33,722 nt of DNA, from contig JAFZLJ010000015.1 in the NCBI GenBank assembly GCA_017551545.1, positions 1 to 33,722 on the forward strand, in the 5' to 3' direction. Of the stretch, positions 1 through 7,347 are shown piece by piece. The translations under genes were made by a program, and so were the position numbers. The stretch's first letter is position 1. Every line of letters starts with the position of its first letter. The stretch comes from Treponema sp. GTDB lineage: Bacteria; Spirochaetota; Spirochaetia; Treponematales; Treponemataceae. The notes beneath the pieces were generated by a model. That model did no database searches and was not told where the DNA came from. It saw nothing but the letters and a program-made list of their open reading frames with translations.

Positions 1-38
1 AGGCGTGGGTCACTGGTTCGAATCCAGTGTAGCTCAGT
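1..38 (+). tRNA. 3' end of a truncated tRNA (isotype not determined)
   Basis: The window opens inside a class I tRNA. A T-arm is visible (stem ACTGG, loop TTCGAAT, stem CCAGT), followed by a 3' acceptor strand GTAGCTC and discriminator A. A short variable loop GGGTC precedes the T-arm. No CCA is encoded. The anticodon lies outside the window, so the amino acid cannot be called. It sits about 5 nt before tRNA-Leu, so the two are probably co-transcribed. Confidence 0.7.
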
Positions 39-43
39 ACTAC

Positions 44-125
<82 letters not shown>

Positions 126-130
126 TCAAC

Positions 131-164
131 AGGGAATTGCATAAAAGCAGTTCCCTTTTTTTTT
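131..164 (+). terminator. Rho-independent terminator after the tRNA cluster
   Basis: Inverted repeat AGGGAA-TTGC / GCAG-TTCCCT with a short A-rich loop, followed directly by a run of nine or more T. It ends the tRNA transcript and lies just before the ribosome-binding site of the next gene. Confidence 0.8.
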
Positions 165-176
165 GAGGTAAATAAT

Positions 177-935
177 ATGTTAGCTGTTTTAGTAAACTGT
201 GGTACAGTTATTCTTGGGTCTATTATCGGACTTCTTTTTTCTAAAAAATTCACTGATGAACTTCTTGAAATGATTCAAACAGCTTGTGGTGTTATTACAG
301 TCATCATTGGACTTCAGATGGCATTCAAATATGAAAGCATTGTTTATCTTGCGCTGTCACTTATAATCGGCGGCGTAATTGGTTATGCAATAGATATAGA
401 TGGAGCAATTCTTCGTCTTGGCGGGTGGCTTCAGAAAATTACAACTCCTAAAAAGAAGGCAGCTGTAGAAGGCGACCTTCTTGCATCAGATATCACTTTA
501 GATGAACAGAAAAAACACAACTTTGCATTTGCATTCTTAAACGCTTCTGTTTTGTTCTGTGTTGGAGCAATGACAATTATTGGTTCGTTCAAAGCCGGTG
601 TAGAGCACGACTATACAATCATTTTTACAAAGTCAATCCTCGACGGCTTTATGGCAATTTCTTTTGCAGCAGCCATGGGTGTTGGTACAGCCTTTTCTGT
701 TATTCTGATTCTTCTTTATCAGGGCGGCCTCACACTTCTTTCTGGAGTTCTTCAGCCGTTTGTAACAGATTCTCTTTTGAATGAAATATCTGCCTGCGGT
801 GGTGCAGTCATTATTATGATTGGATTGAACCTTCTGGGCCTCAAGAAAATCAAGACTGCAAACTTTTTACCGGGGCTTTTGATTGAAGTTGTTTTTGTAA
901 TCTGCGTGCCGCTGGTTAAGGGATTGTTTATGTAA
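177..935 (+). CDS. DUF554 family integral membrane protein
   Basis: 252 residues. The ATG at 177 follows a GAGG Shine-Dalgarno sequence 8 nt upstream; the longer reading frame would begin inside tRNA-Leu. The protein is strongly hydrophobic, with about six or seven predicted membrane segments. It starts with the N-terminal glycine-rich helix typical of DUF554 (GTVILGSIIG, then GVITVIIGLQM) and has glycine-rich paired helices through the C-terminal half. A polar stretch around residues 103-128 (TPKKKAAVEG...) is a soluble loop between two halves. The family (YdfK/YqgA-like) has no established function; transport is often suspected. It stands alone between a tRNA cluster and a convergent operon. 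Confidence 0.85.
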   Translation: MLAVLVNCGTVILGSIIGLLFSKKFTDELLEMIQTACGVITVIIGLQMAFKYESIVYLALSLIIGGVIGYAIDIDGAILRLGGWLQKITTPKKKAAVEGDLLASDITLDEQKKHNFAFAFLNASVLFCVGAMTIIGSFKAGVEHDYTIIFTKSILDGFMAISFAAAMGVGTAFSVILILLYQGGLTLLSGVLQPFVTDSLLNEISACGGAVIIMIGLNLLGLKKIKTANFLPGLLIEVVFVICVPLVKGLFM

Positions 936-1065
936 GGTGGGGGAAGCCTCCCCCTCGGCCGCACTTCGTTGCGTCCTACCCCCTCTAACGGGGGATAAAT
1001 AGCTCCGCTATTTGCCCCCGTAACGCCCCCGTCATTGCGAGGAGCGCAGCGACGTGGCAATCTAG
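936..1065. repeat. Cluster of palindromic elements between convergent genes, including one REP-like element
   Basis: Three palindromes in a row. GGGGG-AAGCCT-CCCCC (about 940-955) probably terminates the DUF554 gene. A long imperfect hairpin at 988-1021 pairs ACGGGGG..AAATAGC with GCTATTT.CCCCCGT. A REP-like element at 1031-1065 begins GTCATTGCGAGG and ends GGCAATCTAG. That last element's CTAG edge contains the TAG stop codon of the pseudouridine synthase gene on the minus strand. Related copies occur at 3203, 13459, 13819 and 20268. Confidence 0.8.
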
Positions 1066-2456
1066 ATTTCAAAATGCATTATCTCACCAGAAACCGGGTG
1101 CTTAAATTCCAATTCAAACGCATGTAACATAAGTCGCTCCCCTGGCTCACATTTTCCATATAAGGTATCCCCAACAATAGGAATCCCAAACCCATGAGGA
1201 TCACTAGCTGCAAGCCTGAGCTGGTGAGTGCGGCCTGTCTTTGGTGTGAAAATTATTTTTGTGGTACGGCGCTTTGTTCCGTCCGGTGCGGTGTAAAGTT
1301 CTGTTCCTTCTTTCTTCCATTGAGTAATTCCAAGTTTACCGTTTACTTCGTCGTAAATCTGATGCGGGCGGTTGTCTACATCAAGACGGAACTTTAACTG
1401 CAGTTCACCTTCGTACTCATTGTGATCAAAAACTCCATCAATCAGCGCAACATATTTTTTATGAACAGTGCCTGCTTCAAACTGCATGCTCAAATTGCGG
1501 TGAGCTTCTTCTGTAAATGCAAGTACAAGAAGTCCCGAAGTTTCCATATCAAGTCTGTGAACAGAAGGCTGAGCAATGCAGTGAGGAAAAAGCTTTTTTA
1601 CACGGTTTACTACACAGTCCTGCTTGTCTTCTGTGCGACCCGGCACAGAAAGAAGTCCGCTTGGCTTATTTACAACAATTATCTGAGAATCACGGTAAAG
1701 GATTTCTAAACCCAGAATGTACGGCAGAATATAACCGCAGCGTTCATCACAAGGAGGGTAGGAGGTTCCGTTTGTTTTATTTTTTGTATCGCGGCCGTAG
1801 AAAACTTCGTCCATGCTTATTGGGGAAAGATTATGTTCAAAGGCATAAGACAAAAGCTTTGGTGCGCAGCAGTCGCCGGTGCCTGTTGGTGGAAGTTTTC
1901 CGCCATGCGCCTGTATTATTTCATTCAGAGTGATTTTTTTACCGTCGAAGCGGGTGAAGGTGTAAAGAGAAAATACATTGAGTAAGGATTCGGTTGTAAG
2001 TTTTGTACGCTGTTCTTTGAGGTGTGGTTCAACAGGCTCACCAACCCCACGGGGTCCCTGAGCTTGTCGAAGGGGTCGAAGGGCGTCAGTCAACTCATGT
2101 ATTTTCTTGTCATTCTTGGCAAGTGCTTGTTCAATTTCTTTGGGTGATACTATTGGAGGGACGATGATTTTTTTTAAGGGTGGTTCGACAGGCTCACCAA
2201 CCCCACGGGGTCCCTGTGGTCCCTGAGCTTGTCGAAGGGGTCGAAGGGCGGCTACAGAAATCCCGCTTAAAGCCTCCAATACCACACGTTCACCAGCAGC
2301 ATTCACGCACACAAGGGTTCCAATCATAACGCCGTGGCCTTTGCGTTCTTCGCTTTCTTGAGAAATCTGTTTTAAAATAATAGACCCGTCTTCTATGCCG
2401 GAAATTAATTCCATGCAGTAGTGACGGGCTAGTTCTTGCGGAAACGGCGGGAACAT
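1062..2456 (-). CDS. RluA-family RNA pseudouridine synthase with N-terminal extension
   Basis: 464 residues. The catalytic domain occupies about residues 245-464 and carries the family signature HRLDMETSGLL with the catalytic Asp, the NKPSGLLSVPG strand, and the C-terminal TGRTHQLRLA motif. It isomerises uridine to pseudouridine in rRNA or tRNA; the exact site cannot be told. The N-terminal region, with PTGTGDCCAPKLL before the catalytic domain, fits the long subgroup of this family. Two repeat-derived peptides containing PLRQAQGP and GVGEPVEP interrupt the N-terminal linker in frame. The start follows AGGA 8 nt upstream. It is the last gene of the long minus-strand operon, 10 nt after rpiA, and its TAG stop lies in a REP edge. 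Confidence 0.88.
   Translation of the reverse strand: MFPPFPQELARHYCMELISGIEDGSIILKQISQESEERKGHGVMIGTLVCVNAAGERVVLEALSGISVAALRPLRQAQGPQGPRGVGEPVEPPLKKIIVPPIVSPKEIEQALAKNDKKIHELTDALRPLRQAQGPRGVGEPVEPHLKEQRTKLTTESLLNVFSLYTFTRFDGKKITLNEIIQAHGGKLPPTGTGDCCAPKLLSYAFEHNLSPISMDEVFYGRDTKNKTNGTSYPPCDERCGYILPYILGLEILYRDSQIIVVNKPSGLLSVPGRTEDKQDCVVNRVKKLFPHCIAQPSVHRLDMETSGLLVLAFTEEAHRNLSMQFEAGTVHKKYVALIDGVFDHNEYEGELQLKFRLDVDNRPHQIYDEVNGKLGITQWKKEGTELYTAPDGTKRRTTKIIFTPKTGRTHQLRLAASDPHGFGIPIVGDTLYGKCEPGERLMLHAFELEFKHPVSGEIMHFEI
2024..2085 (-). repeat. REP-like element inserted in frame, copy 1 (in the pseudouridine synthase gene)
   Basis: The plus strand reads from GGTTCAACAGGCTCACC through CCTGAGCTTGTCGAAGG to GGGTCGAAGGGCG. 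It contains the common intergenic palindrome core GAGCTTGTCGAA. On the coding strand it is fully open and yields a peptide with PLRQAQGP and GVGEPVEP. A second copy lies about 96 bp away in the same orientation. Confidence 0.85.
2181..2250 (-). repeat. REP-like element inserted in frame, copy 2 (in the pseudouridine synthase gene)
   Basis: Nearly identical to the copy at 2024-2085 but 9 nt longer because GGTCCCTGT is duplicated, which adds QGP to the encoded peptide. The extra length is a multiple of three, so the frame is kept. Both copies lie in the linker before the catalytic domain. Confidence 0.85.
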
Positions 2457-2466
2457 AAAAAAAATC

Positions 2467-3189
2467 CTAGTGCCAGTTGCGGGTTTCTACCTTGTCGTCT
2501 GCGGTGCCAACAAAAACAATCGGCTTGTTCTTAGAAAATAATCCGTTTTCTACAACGCCGACAATTCCGTTTATTTTATCTTCCATTTCGGCAACATCAA
2601 TTGGTTTTTCCCAGGTGCAGTCAAGAATCTGGTTTCCGTTATCTGTAATTACAGGACCAGCTTTGCGAACTCCTTCACGAAGCACGCATTTTGCACCAAG
2701 CTTGTTCAATGCATTTGTAACAGGAACTCGTGCACTTTCAATAATTTCTACAGGAACAGGAAACTTTGTACCAATTGTTTCTACAGCCTTTGTAGAATCG
2801 GCAACAACAACAAAAATATCAGAATTATATTCAACTAACTTTTCGCGAACATGAGCAGCACCGCCGCCTTTAATACAGAAGCAGTCTGGAGTAACTTCAT
2901 CAGCACCATCAATAGAAAGATCAAGATGGCCGCCTATAATTCTGTCATTCATTGAATAAACAGGAATGCCTAAATCCTGGCAGGCGTTCTGTGTCTGAAA
3001 GCTTGTTACAACTGCCTTAATATCCTTAAGCTCGCCGCTTTTAATATGTTCAGCAAGACGGTATACAGCTGGAATTGCAGTTGAACCTGTTCCAAGACCA
3101 ATCTTCATTCCGCTGAAAATCTTTCCTTTTTCAATCAAAGTATCAATTGCAGTGTTTGCTACAAGTGTTTTCTGTTCGCTTTGTGTCAT
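2467..3189 (-). CDS. rpiA: Ribose-5-phosphate isomerase A
   Basis: 240 residues, close to the usual RpiA length. It interconverts ribose-5-phosphate and ribulose-5-phosphate in the non-oxidative pentose phosphate pathway. Signature motifs are in order: GLGTGST near the N-terminus, SIDGADEV with the catalytic Asp residues, and KGGGAAHVREK with the catalytic region. A strong GGAGG precedes the ATG. It lies downstream of aroDE with a REP palindrome between them, and 10 nt upstream of the pseudouridine synthase gene. Ribose-5-phosphate feeds PRPP synthesis, so the gene fits with the histidine genes upstream. Confidence 0.96.
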   Translation of the reverse strand: MTQSEQKTLVANTAIDTLIEKGKIFSGMKIGLGTGSTAIPAVYRLAEHIKSGELKDIKAVVTSFQTQNACQDLGIPVYSMNDRIIGGHLDLSIDGADEVTPDCFCIKGGGAAHVREKLVEYNSDIFVVVADSTKAVETIGTKFPVPVEIIESARVPVTNALNKLGAKCVLREGVRKAGPVITDNGNQILDCTWEKPIDVAEMEDKINGIVGVVENGLFSKNKPIVFVGTADDKVETRNWH

Positions 3190-3202
3190 GTTTCCTCCAC
3201 AA

Positions 3203-3232
3203 CGTCATTGCCGTGCTCGACACGGCAATCTA
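3203..3232. repeat. REP-like palindrome between aroDE and rpiA
   Basis: GTCATTGCCGTG-CTCGA-CACGGCAATCTA. The inner arms ATTGCCGTG/CACGGCAAT pair perfectly. The CTA edge on the plus strand is the TAG stop codon of aroDE on the minus strand. Confidence 0.85.
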
Positions 3233-4762
3233 TAAATCTAATTCCGTATCTTTTTCAAAATCCTGGCCGGTAAAAAGCTTATACTGTGCATATGCCTGAT
3301 ATTCAAGCATCTTGTAGCCGTTGCTTACACGACAACCTGCAAGAGAAGCACGCTTCATAACCGGAGTAATTGCGGGGCGGTAAAGAATATCAAAAAGAAT
3401 TTCATTGCCGCGGAAGTTGTAAAAATATATAGGGTCGTTAGGTTCCTGTTGATTTTGTGTTCCAGGTTTAATTTCTTTTGTTGCACCAACCGAAGTTGTC
3501 TGAATAATAAGATTTGAATAATCATCAAGAATTGGAGCACAATCTGGTTCAAGCTGGCAGTATTCAAAGCCGTATCGTTCTGCAATCTGTTTTGCATGAC
3601 TTATTGTTCTGTTAAAAATACATACACGGGCGCCCATCTGTTTAAGAACATATGCAACTGCTTTTGCAGTTCCACCAGCTCCAATAAGAGCAACCTTTTT
3701 TCGTTTAATGCGGATTGGTCCTAAAAATTCTTCAAGCGCACGGCGGAAACCATACGCATTTGTGTTATAGCCGATCCATTTTTTATTTTTATATATTACT
3801 GTATTGCAGGCTCCAATCTGAACAACTTCTGGAGTCTGTTCATTAAGGTAATACATTATTGATTCTTTATGAGGATTTGTTACTGCAAGTCCTTTAACGC
3901 CAACCTGTTCTGCAAAAACAAGAGCTTCAGATGCAAGCTGTGAACGGATTGGAATAAAAACTGCATCAATGCCTGCACGCTTGAATCCTGAATTATGAAT
4001 TTCAGGGCCCGAAACTTTATAAAGCGGCCAGCCTGTTATTCCAAAGAGTTTTGTATCTTTTGTAATTGAACGGAAATTATAAAGAGTTGTAAGCGTAACA
4101 GGATCTATGTGACCTATGTTCGAAGTATTTGCCATAAGCTCTTCCGGTGAAACATAGGTAAGATATGAGTTTGTATAAGAAGAAAGAATTCTTGAAGGAA
4201 GACCTTCCGGTCCAAGAGCACAAAGAATGTGTTCGTATTGAGTCATCTGACTTCCTTCGCGGAAAAGGTTTGCTACATCTGAAAGTTTTTTTGGTTTAAA
4301 AGCAATCTTTGGAATTTCATAACCAGTCTTACGCATTTCATCGCAGCGTTCACGAAGATTATAAATAGGCTCATCCATGCTGTGCACGCTTCTGATGATT
4401 TTTACACCAAAAGCCATTGCAGCATCCTGAATACTTGGAATATGAAAATCTTCTTCAAAGTCTACGTATGCAAAGTTTTTTGTTTTATCCTGATTTGCAA
4501 AAGCAAGAGCACGGCTGAAAAGACATGTTCTTGAAAATTCGCTTCCGTTAAATAATCCGCCGTCTATGTCTCGTCGTATTGTAAGTACGCATGGAAAATG
4601 AATCATGGAAGGAAAACGTCTGGCATAAAGCTGATCTTCTTCTGTAAGATGATCAACTCTAAGCTCAGCAATATCAATAAGCTTGGAATATTTATTAACA
4701 AGCTGTCTGTTTTCTTCCAGAGTCTTTCCTGTTAATGTAAGACATACTAACGGGGCATTCAT
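3230..4762 (-). CDS. aroDE: Fused type I 3-dehydroquinate dehydratase / shikimate dehydrogenase-like protein
   Basis: 510 residues, covering two consecutive shikimate-pathway steps. Residues 1 to about 220 are a type I dehydroquinase: ELRVDHL, the catalytic-His context IRSVHSMDEP, and the Schiff-base Lys context PKIAFKP. Residues about 235-510 are an AroE-type dehydrogenase: catalytic Lys in AVTNPHK, GACNTV, nucleotide-binding GAGGTAKA, NRT, and a C-terminal DILYRPAITPVMKRA. Key shikimate-binding positions differ from the family: the usual SxSP reads VSGP, and the catalytic Asp of NTD is Asn (GYNTNAYGF). The dehydratase half should be active; the dehydrogenase half may be altered in activity or substrate. 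The start overlaps the previous stop as TGATG, so translation is coupled to the PASTA gene. Confidence 0.92.
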   Translation of the reverse strand: MNAPLVCLTLTGKTLEENRQLVNKYSKLIDIAELRVDHLTEEDQLYARRFPSMIHFPCVLTIRRDIDGGLFNGSEFSRTCLFSRALAFANQDKTKNFAYVDFEEDFHIPSIQDAAMAFGVKIIRSVHSMDEPIYNLRERCDEMRKTGYEIPKIAFKPKKLSDVANLFREGSQMTQYEHILCALGPEGLPSRILSSYTNSYLTYVSPEELMANTSNIGHIDPVTLTTLYNFRSITKDTKLFGITGWPLYKVSGPEIHNSGFKRAGIDAVFIPIRSQLASEALVFAEQVGVKGLAVTNPHKESIMYYLNEQTPEVVQIGACNTVIYKNKKWIGYNTNAYGFRRALEEFLGPIRIKRKKVALIGAGGTAKAVAYVLKQMGARVCIFNRTISHAKQIAERYGFEYCQLEPDCAPILDDYSNLIIQTTSVGATKEIKPGTQNQQEPNDPIYFYNFRGNEILFDILYRPAITPVMKRASLAGCRVSNGYKMLEYQAYAQYKLFTGQDFEKDTELDL

Positions 4763-5796
4763 CAGTTAACGACTTTCCTTGCCTCAACCTTATCGGCAAC
4801 TGTAAGAACTAATTCTGTTCCTGCTGGTACTTCATATGGAATTGTAAGGTTTCCACCAGGATGACTGAAGCTTACGATTGTGTATGAGGTTCCCTCTGGT
4901 GTAAATGCGTCGAGCTTCATAGGAACAGGGAAAGGATAATCAGAAAGCTTAACCTGGAAAATTCCATAAGCGTTATCGTCGTTCGAACCAGAAGGCATTG
5001 CCATTTCTACAGTTACTCTTGTGTAGTTAGGAACATATTCGTCTTCAATAGTCTGCTGACCAACTACAGTACCCGGTTTTTCACCTTCTGTTGCGGCATG
5101 AGAAGTTATATCAAATACAATTTTTGTTCGCGCAATAGTCTGCAAAAGGTCGTTTATGCTCTGACCAATTACGTATGGGCGGCGTGTGTTTTCATAGTTA
5201 GGACCACGGCTTACAACAAGATTTACTGTTACAGGTTCTGAAATCTTTGAACCTTCAGGTGGATCTTGCTCAAGAATTGTTCCTGCTTCTGAAGCATCTG
5301 GAATATAAGTTGGAGTTGCAAGAGTAATAAGAGGTTTTGTCTGACCTGCAAAAAGTGTCTGAAGCGACATTTGAACTTCTGTAAGATTTTTTCCTACATA
5401 GTTACCTACAGAGTCAATTACAACACCTCGGCTTATTACAAGGTCTACGCGGCTGTAGCCTTTTACAATTGCACCAGGCTGAGGATTCTGTTCAAGAACC
5501 TGTCCTTCATCACCCGGAACATTTGAATAACGCAGGTTGATTCTTGGATAAAGCTCTTTTATCTGCATTTCAATTAATGCTTCATCCCAGTTCTTGCCAA
5601 TAACATTTGGAACAAGAACTTTTTCTGCTCCTTTTATATTTGTAAAGAAAACAGCACAGCAGGTAACTATCATTAAAATGGCTGCTGCAACACAAGTTAC
5701 AATGAGGGCCGGAATATTTGACTGAAGTTTATCAAAGCCTTCACTAAAACTAAAGCGGAGGTTCTTTGGGTTGAAGGGTTTTCGTTCTCGTTTCAT
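4762..5796 (-). CDS. Membrane-anchored protein with PASTA domains, no kinase domain
   Basis: 344 residues. A short basic cytoplasmic tail (residues 1-27) precedes one membrane segment (about 30-51), and the rest is predicted to be periplasmic. Three PASTA domains follow at about residues 60-125, 130-197 and 203-267, each with the V/I-x-G...A pattern and a V-x-x-x-G-x-V-x-x-Q-x-P element (for example GQVLEQNPQPG and GTILEQDPPEG). The C-terminal 75 residues look like a separate beta-rich domain. PASTA domains are known in penicillin-binding proteins and Ser/Thr kinases, where many bind peptidoglycan fragments; here neither enzyme is attached. A cell-wall sensing or binding role is inference. 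It lies between fmt and aroDE in the operon. Confidence 0.85.
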   Translation of the reverse strand: MKRERKPFNPKNLRFSFSEGFDKLQSNIPALIVTCVAAAILMIVTCCAVFFTNIKGAEKVLVPNVIGKNWDEALIEMQIKELYPRINLRYSNVPGDEGQVLEQNPQPGAIVKGYSRVDLVISRGVVIDSVGNYVGKNLTEVQMSLQTLFAGQTKPLITLATPTYIPDASEAGTILEQDPPEGSKISEPVTVNLVVSRGPNYENTRRPYVIGQSINDLLQTIARTKIVFDITSHAATEGEKPGTVVGQQTIEDEYVPNYTRVTVEMAMPSGSNDDNAYGIFQVKLSDYPFPVPMKLDAFTPEGTSYTIVSFSHPGGNLTIPYEVPAGTELVLTVADKVEARKVVN

Positions 5797-5808
5797 TTTT
5801 TGCCTCTA

Positions 5809-6774
5809 TTATTTTAATACGGAGCCAATAAAATCTTTGGCACCGTTCATAAAGTCTTTATAGTTCATCATGTTTTTTCCCTGACGCTGAAGCTTTTGAA
5901 TACTTAAAACTCCATTGCCGGTTTTTACATAAATGCCGCCTGTACTTTTATTATATGCTAAAACTGTTCCGCACGCAAACGCCTGATACTCGTCCATAGG
6001 AACTACGGCTTCTGCAGCGGCAGCAATTTTCAACGGAAAATTATTTTCTTCTAAGCACCAGCAGCATGGGTCAGGATAATAGGCACGAATCTTACGGCAA
6101 ATCATTTCGGCACTTTCGTTAAAATCAATTTTTGCCATTTCTTTTGTAATTGTGTAAGTGTAAGTTGCGCCTTCTTTATTCTGAGGCTTTCCATTTATGA
6201 GTGCGCCTGCTGCTGAACTTTCTTTTATAATCTGGCAGATTAATTCTGCTCCTTTTTTTGCACTGTAGTTTAAAAGACTTTCTGTTGTGTCTGATTCTTT
6301 TATGTTTACAAAATCCTGTTTTAATATGTCGCCGGCATCCATTTTGAGCGAAAGTGTTTGAATTGAAATACCAAGATATTCTTCGCCGTCTAAAATTGCC
6401 TGCTGAACAGGAGTGCAGCCTCTGTATTTTGGTAAGAATGAAGGATGAAGATTTATTCCGCCCATTGGAAAAAGCGCCAGGAACTTTGGACCAAAAATGT
6501 GGCCGTATGCAAAGCAGACAAGAAGATCTGCTCCAAGTGGTGCAATTGCTTCACGGGCAGCGCTGTCCAGATGTTCCGGTGTAAATACAGGAAGACCTTT
6601 TTCTAATGCAAAAGCTGCAACAGGAGTTGGAGTAGGGGTTTTATGACGACCCTTTGCTGTTGGAGGATTAGAAAGTACGCCTGCAATTTCAAAGCCAAAG
6701 GCATTCTGCTGGTCAAAGAGATATTCAAGTGTTATTCTTGCCGCATCCGGGCTTCCTGCAAAAACGATTTTCAT
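5809..6774 (-). CDS. fmt: Methionyl-tRNA formyltransferase
   Basis: 321 residues, near the usual 310-320. It transfers a formyl group from 10-formyl-tetrahydrofolate to initiator Met-tRNA. It starts with MKIVFAGSPDAA and contains the substrate-binding stretch NLHPSFLPKYRG and the catalytic triad Asn-His (INLHPS) plus Asp (MDAGDIL). The C-terminal OB-like domain follows from about residue 205. The start overlaps the def stop by 4 nt (ATGA), the classic def-fmt coupling, so deformylase and formyltransferase are made together. Confidence 0.97.
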   Translation of the reverse strand: MKIVFAGSPDAARITLEYLFDQQNAFGFEIAGVLSNPPTAKGRHKTPTPTPVAAFALEKGLPVFTPEHLDSAAREAIAPLGADLLVCFAYGHIFGPKFLALFPMGGINLHPSFLPKYRGCTPVQQAILDGEEYLGISIQTLSLKMDAGDILKQDFVNIKESDTTESLLNYSAKKGAELICQIIKESSAAGALINGKPQNKEGATYTYTITKEMAKIDFNESAEMICRKIRAYYPDPCCWCLEENNFPLKIAAAAEAVVPMDEYQAFACGTVLAYNKSTGGIYVKTGNGVLSIQKLQRQGKNMMNYKDFMNGAKDFIGSVLK

Positions 6775-7346
6775 TTATTCTTTTTTGCTTCCTTTGCAGC
6801 AATTTTTGCCGCTATTTTTGCAGCCTTGGCAGCTTTTGCTTTTTCCTTTTCTTTGGCACGTTCGGCACGGCGTTTAAACTGAAGCTCTGTTTTTTCGGCA
6901 AAAGCCTTGTCTCCACGGTCTATGTACAAAATACCATCAAGGTGATCATATTCATGCTGAATAATTCTTGCTAAAAGTCCGTCGGCTTCAAGAGTAAACG
7001 GGCGGCCCTTTTCGTTAAGAGCCTGCACCGTTACTTCTACAGGGCGCGAAATTGTTTCATAAACCTGAGGAATACTTAAACAGCCTTCATCGTAATCGCT
7101 CACTTCTTCTGAAGTTTTGATTATCTGAGGATTTATAAATACGCGGCGAACATCATCATCTGCAATTAAAACAAACATGCGGATATTTTTGCCAATCTGA
7201 GGAGCGGCAAGACCTACGCCTTCGTATTCAATCATTGTTTCAAACATGTCTTCGGCTAACTTGCGGATTTCGTCATTTACTTCGTCTACCGGAACCGATT
7301 TTTGTCTGAGGCTTTCTTCTCCAAGTTTTACAACATCAAGCACCAT
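6771..7346 (-). CDS. def: Peptide deformylase with Lys/Ala-rich C-terminal tail
   Basis: 191 residues. It removes the N-formyl group from nascent proteins. All three family motifs are present: GVGLAAPQIG, EGCLSIP with the metal-ligand Cys, and QHEYDHLDG with the two metal-ligand His and the catalytic Glu. After the catalytic core (about residue 160) comes a tail of some 30 residues made almost only of Lys, Ala, Glu and Arg, with the repeat AAKIAAKIAAKEAKK. A charged helical tail of this kind could contact the ribosome, which is inference. It starts 1 nt after the hisD stop; the ribosome-binding site AGGA lies in the end of hisD. Confidence 0.97.
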   Translation of the reverse strand: MVLDVVKLGEESLRQKSVPVDEVNDEIRKLAEDMFETMIEYEGVGLAAPQIGKNIRMFVLIADDDVRRVFINPQIIKTSEEVSDYDEGCLSIPQVYETISRPVEVTVQALNEKGRPFTLEADGLLARIIQHEYDHLDGILYIDRGDKAFAEKTELQFKRRAERAKEKEKAKAAKAAKIAAKIAAKEAKKNK

Positions 7347-7347
7347 A

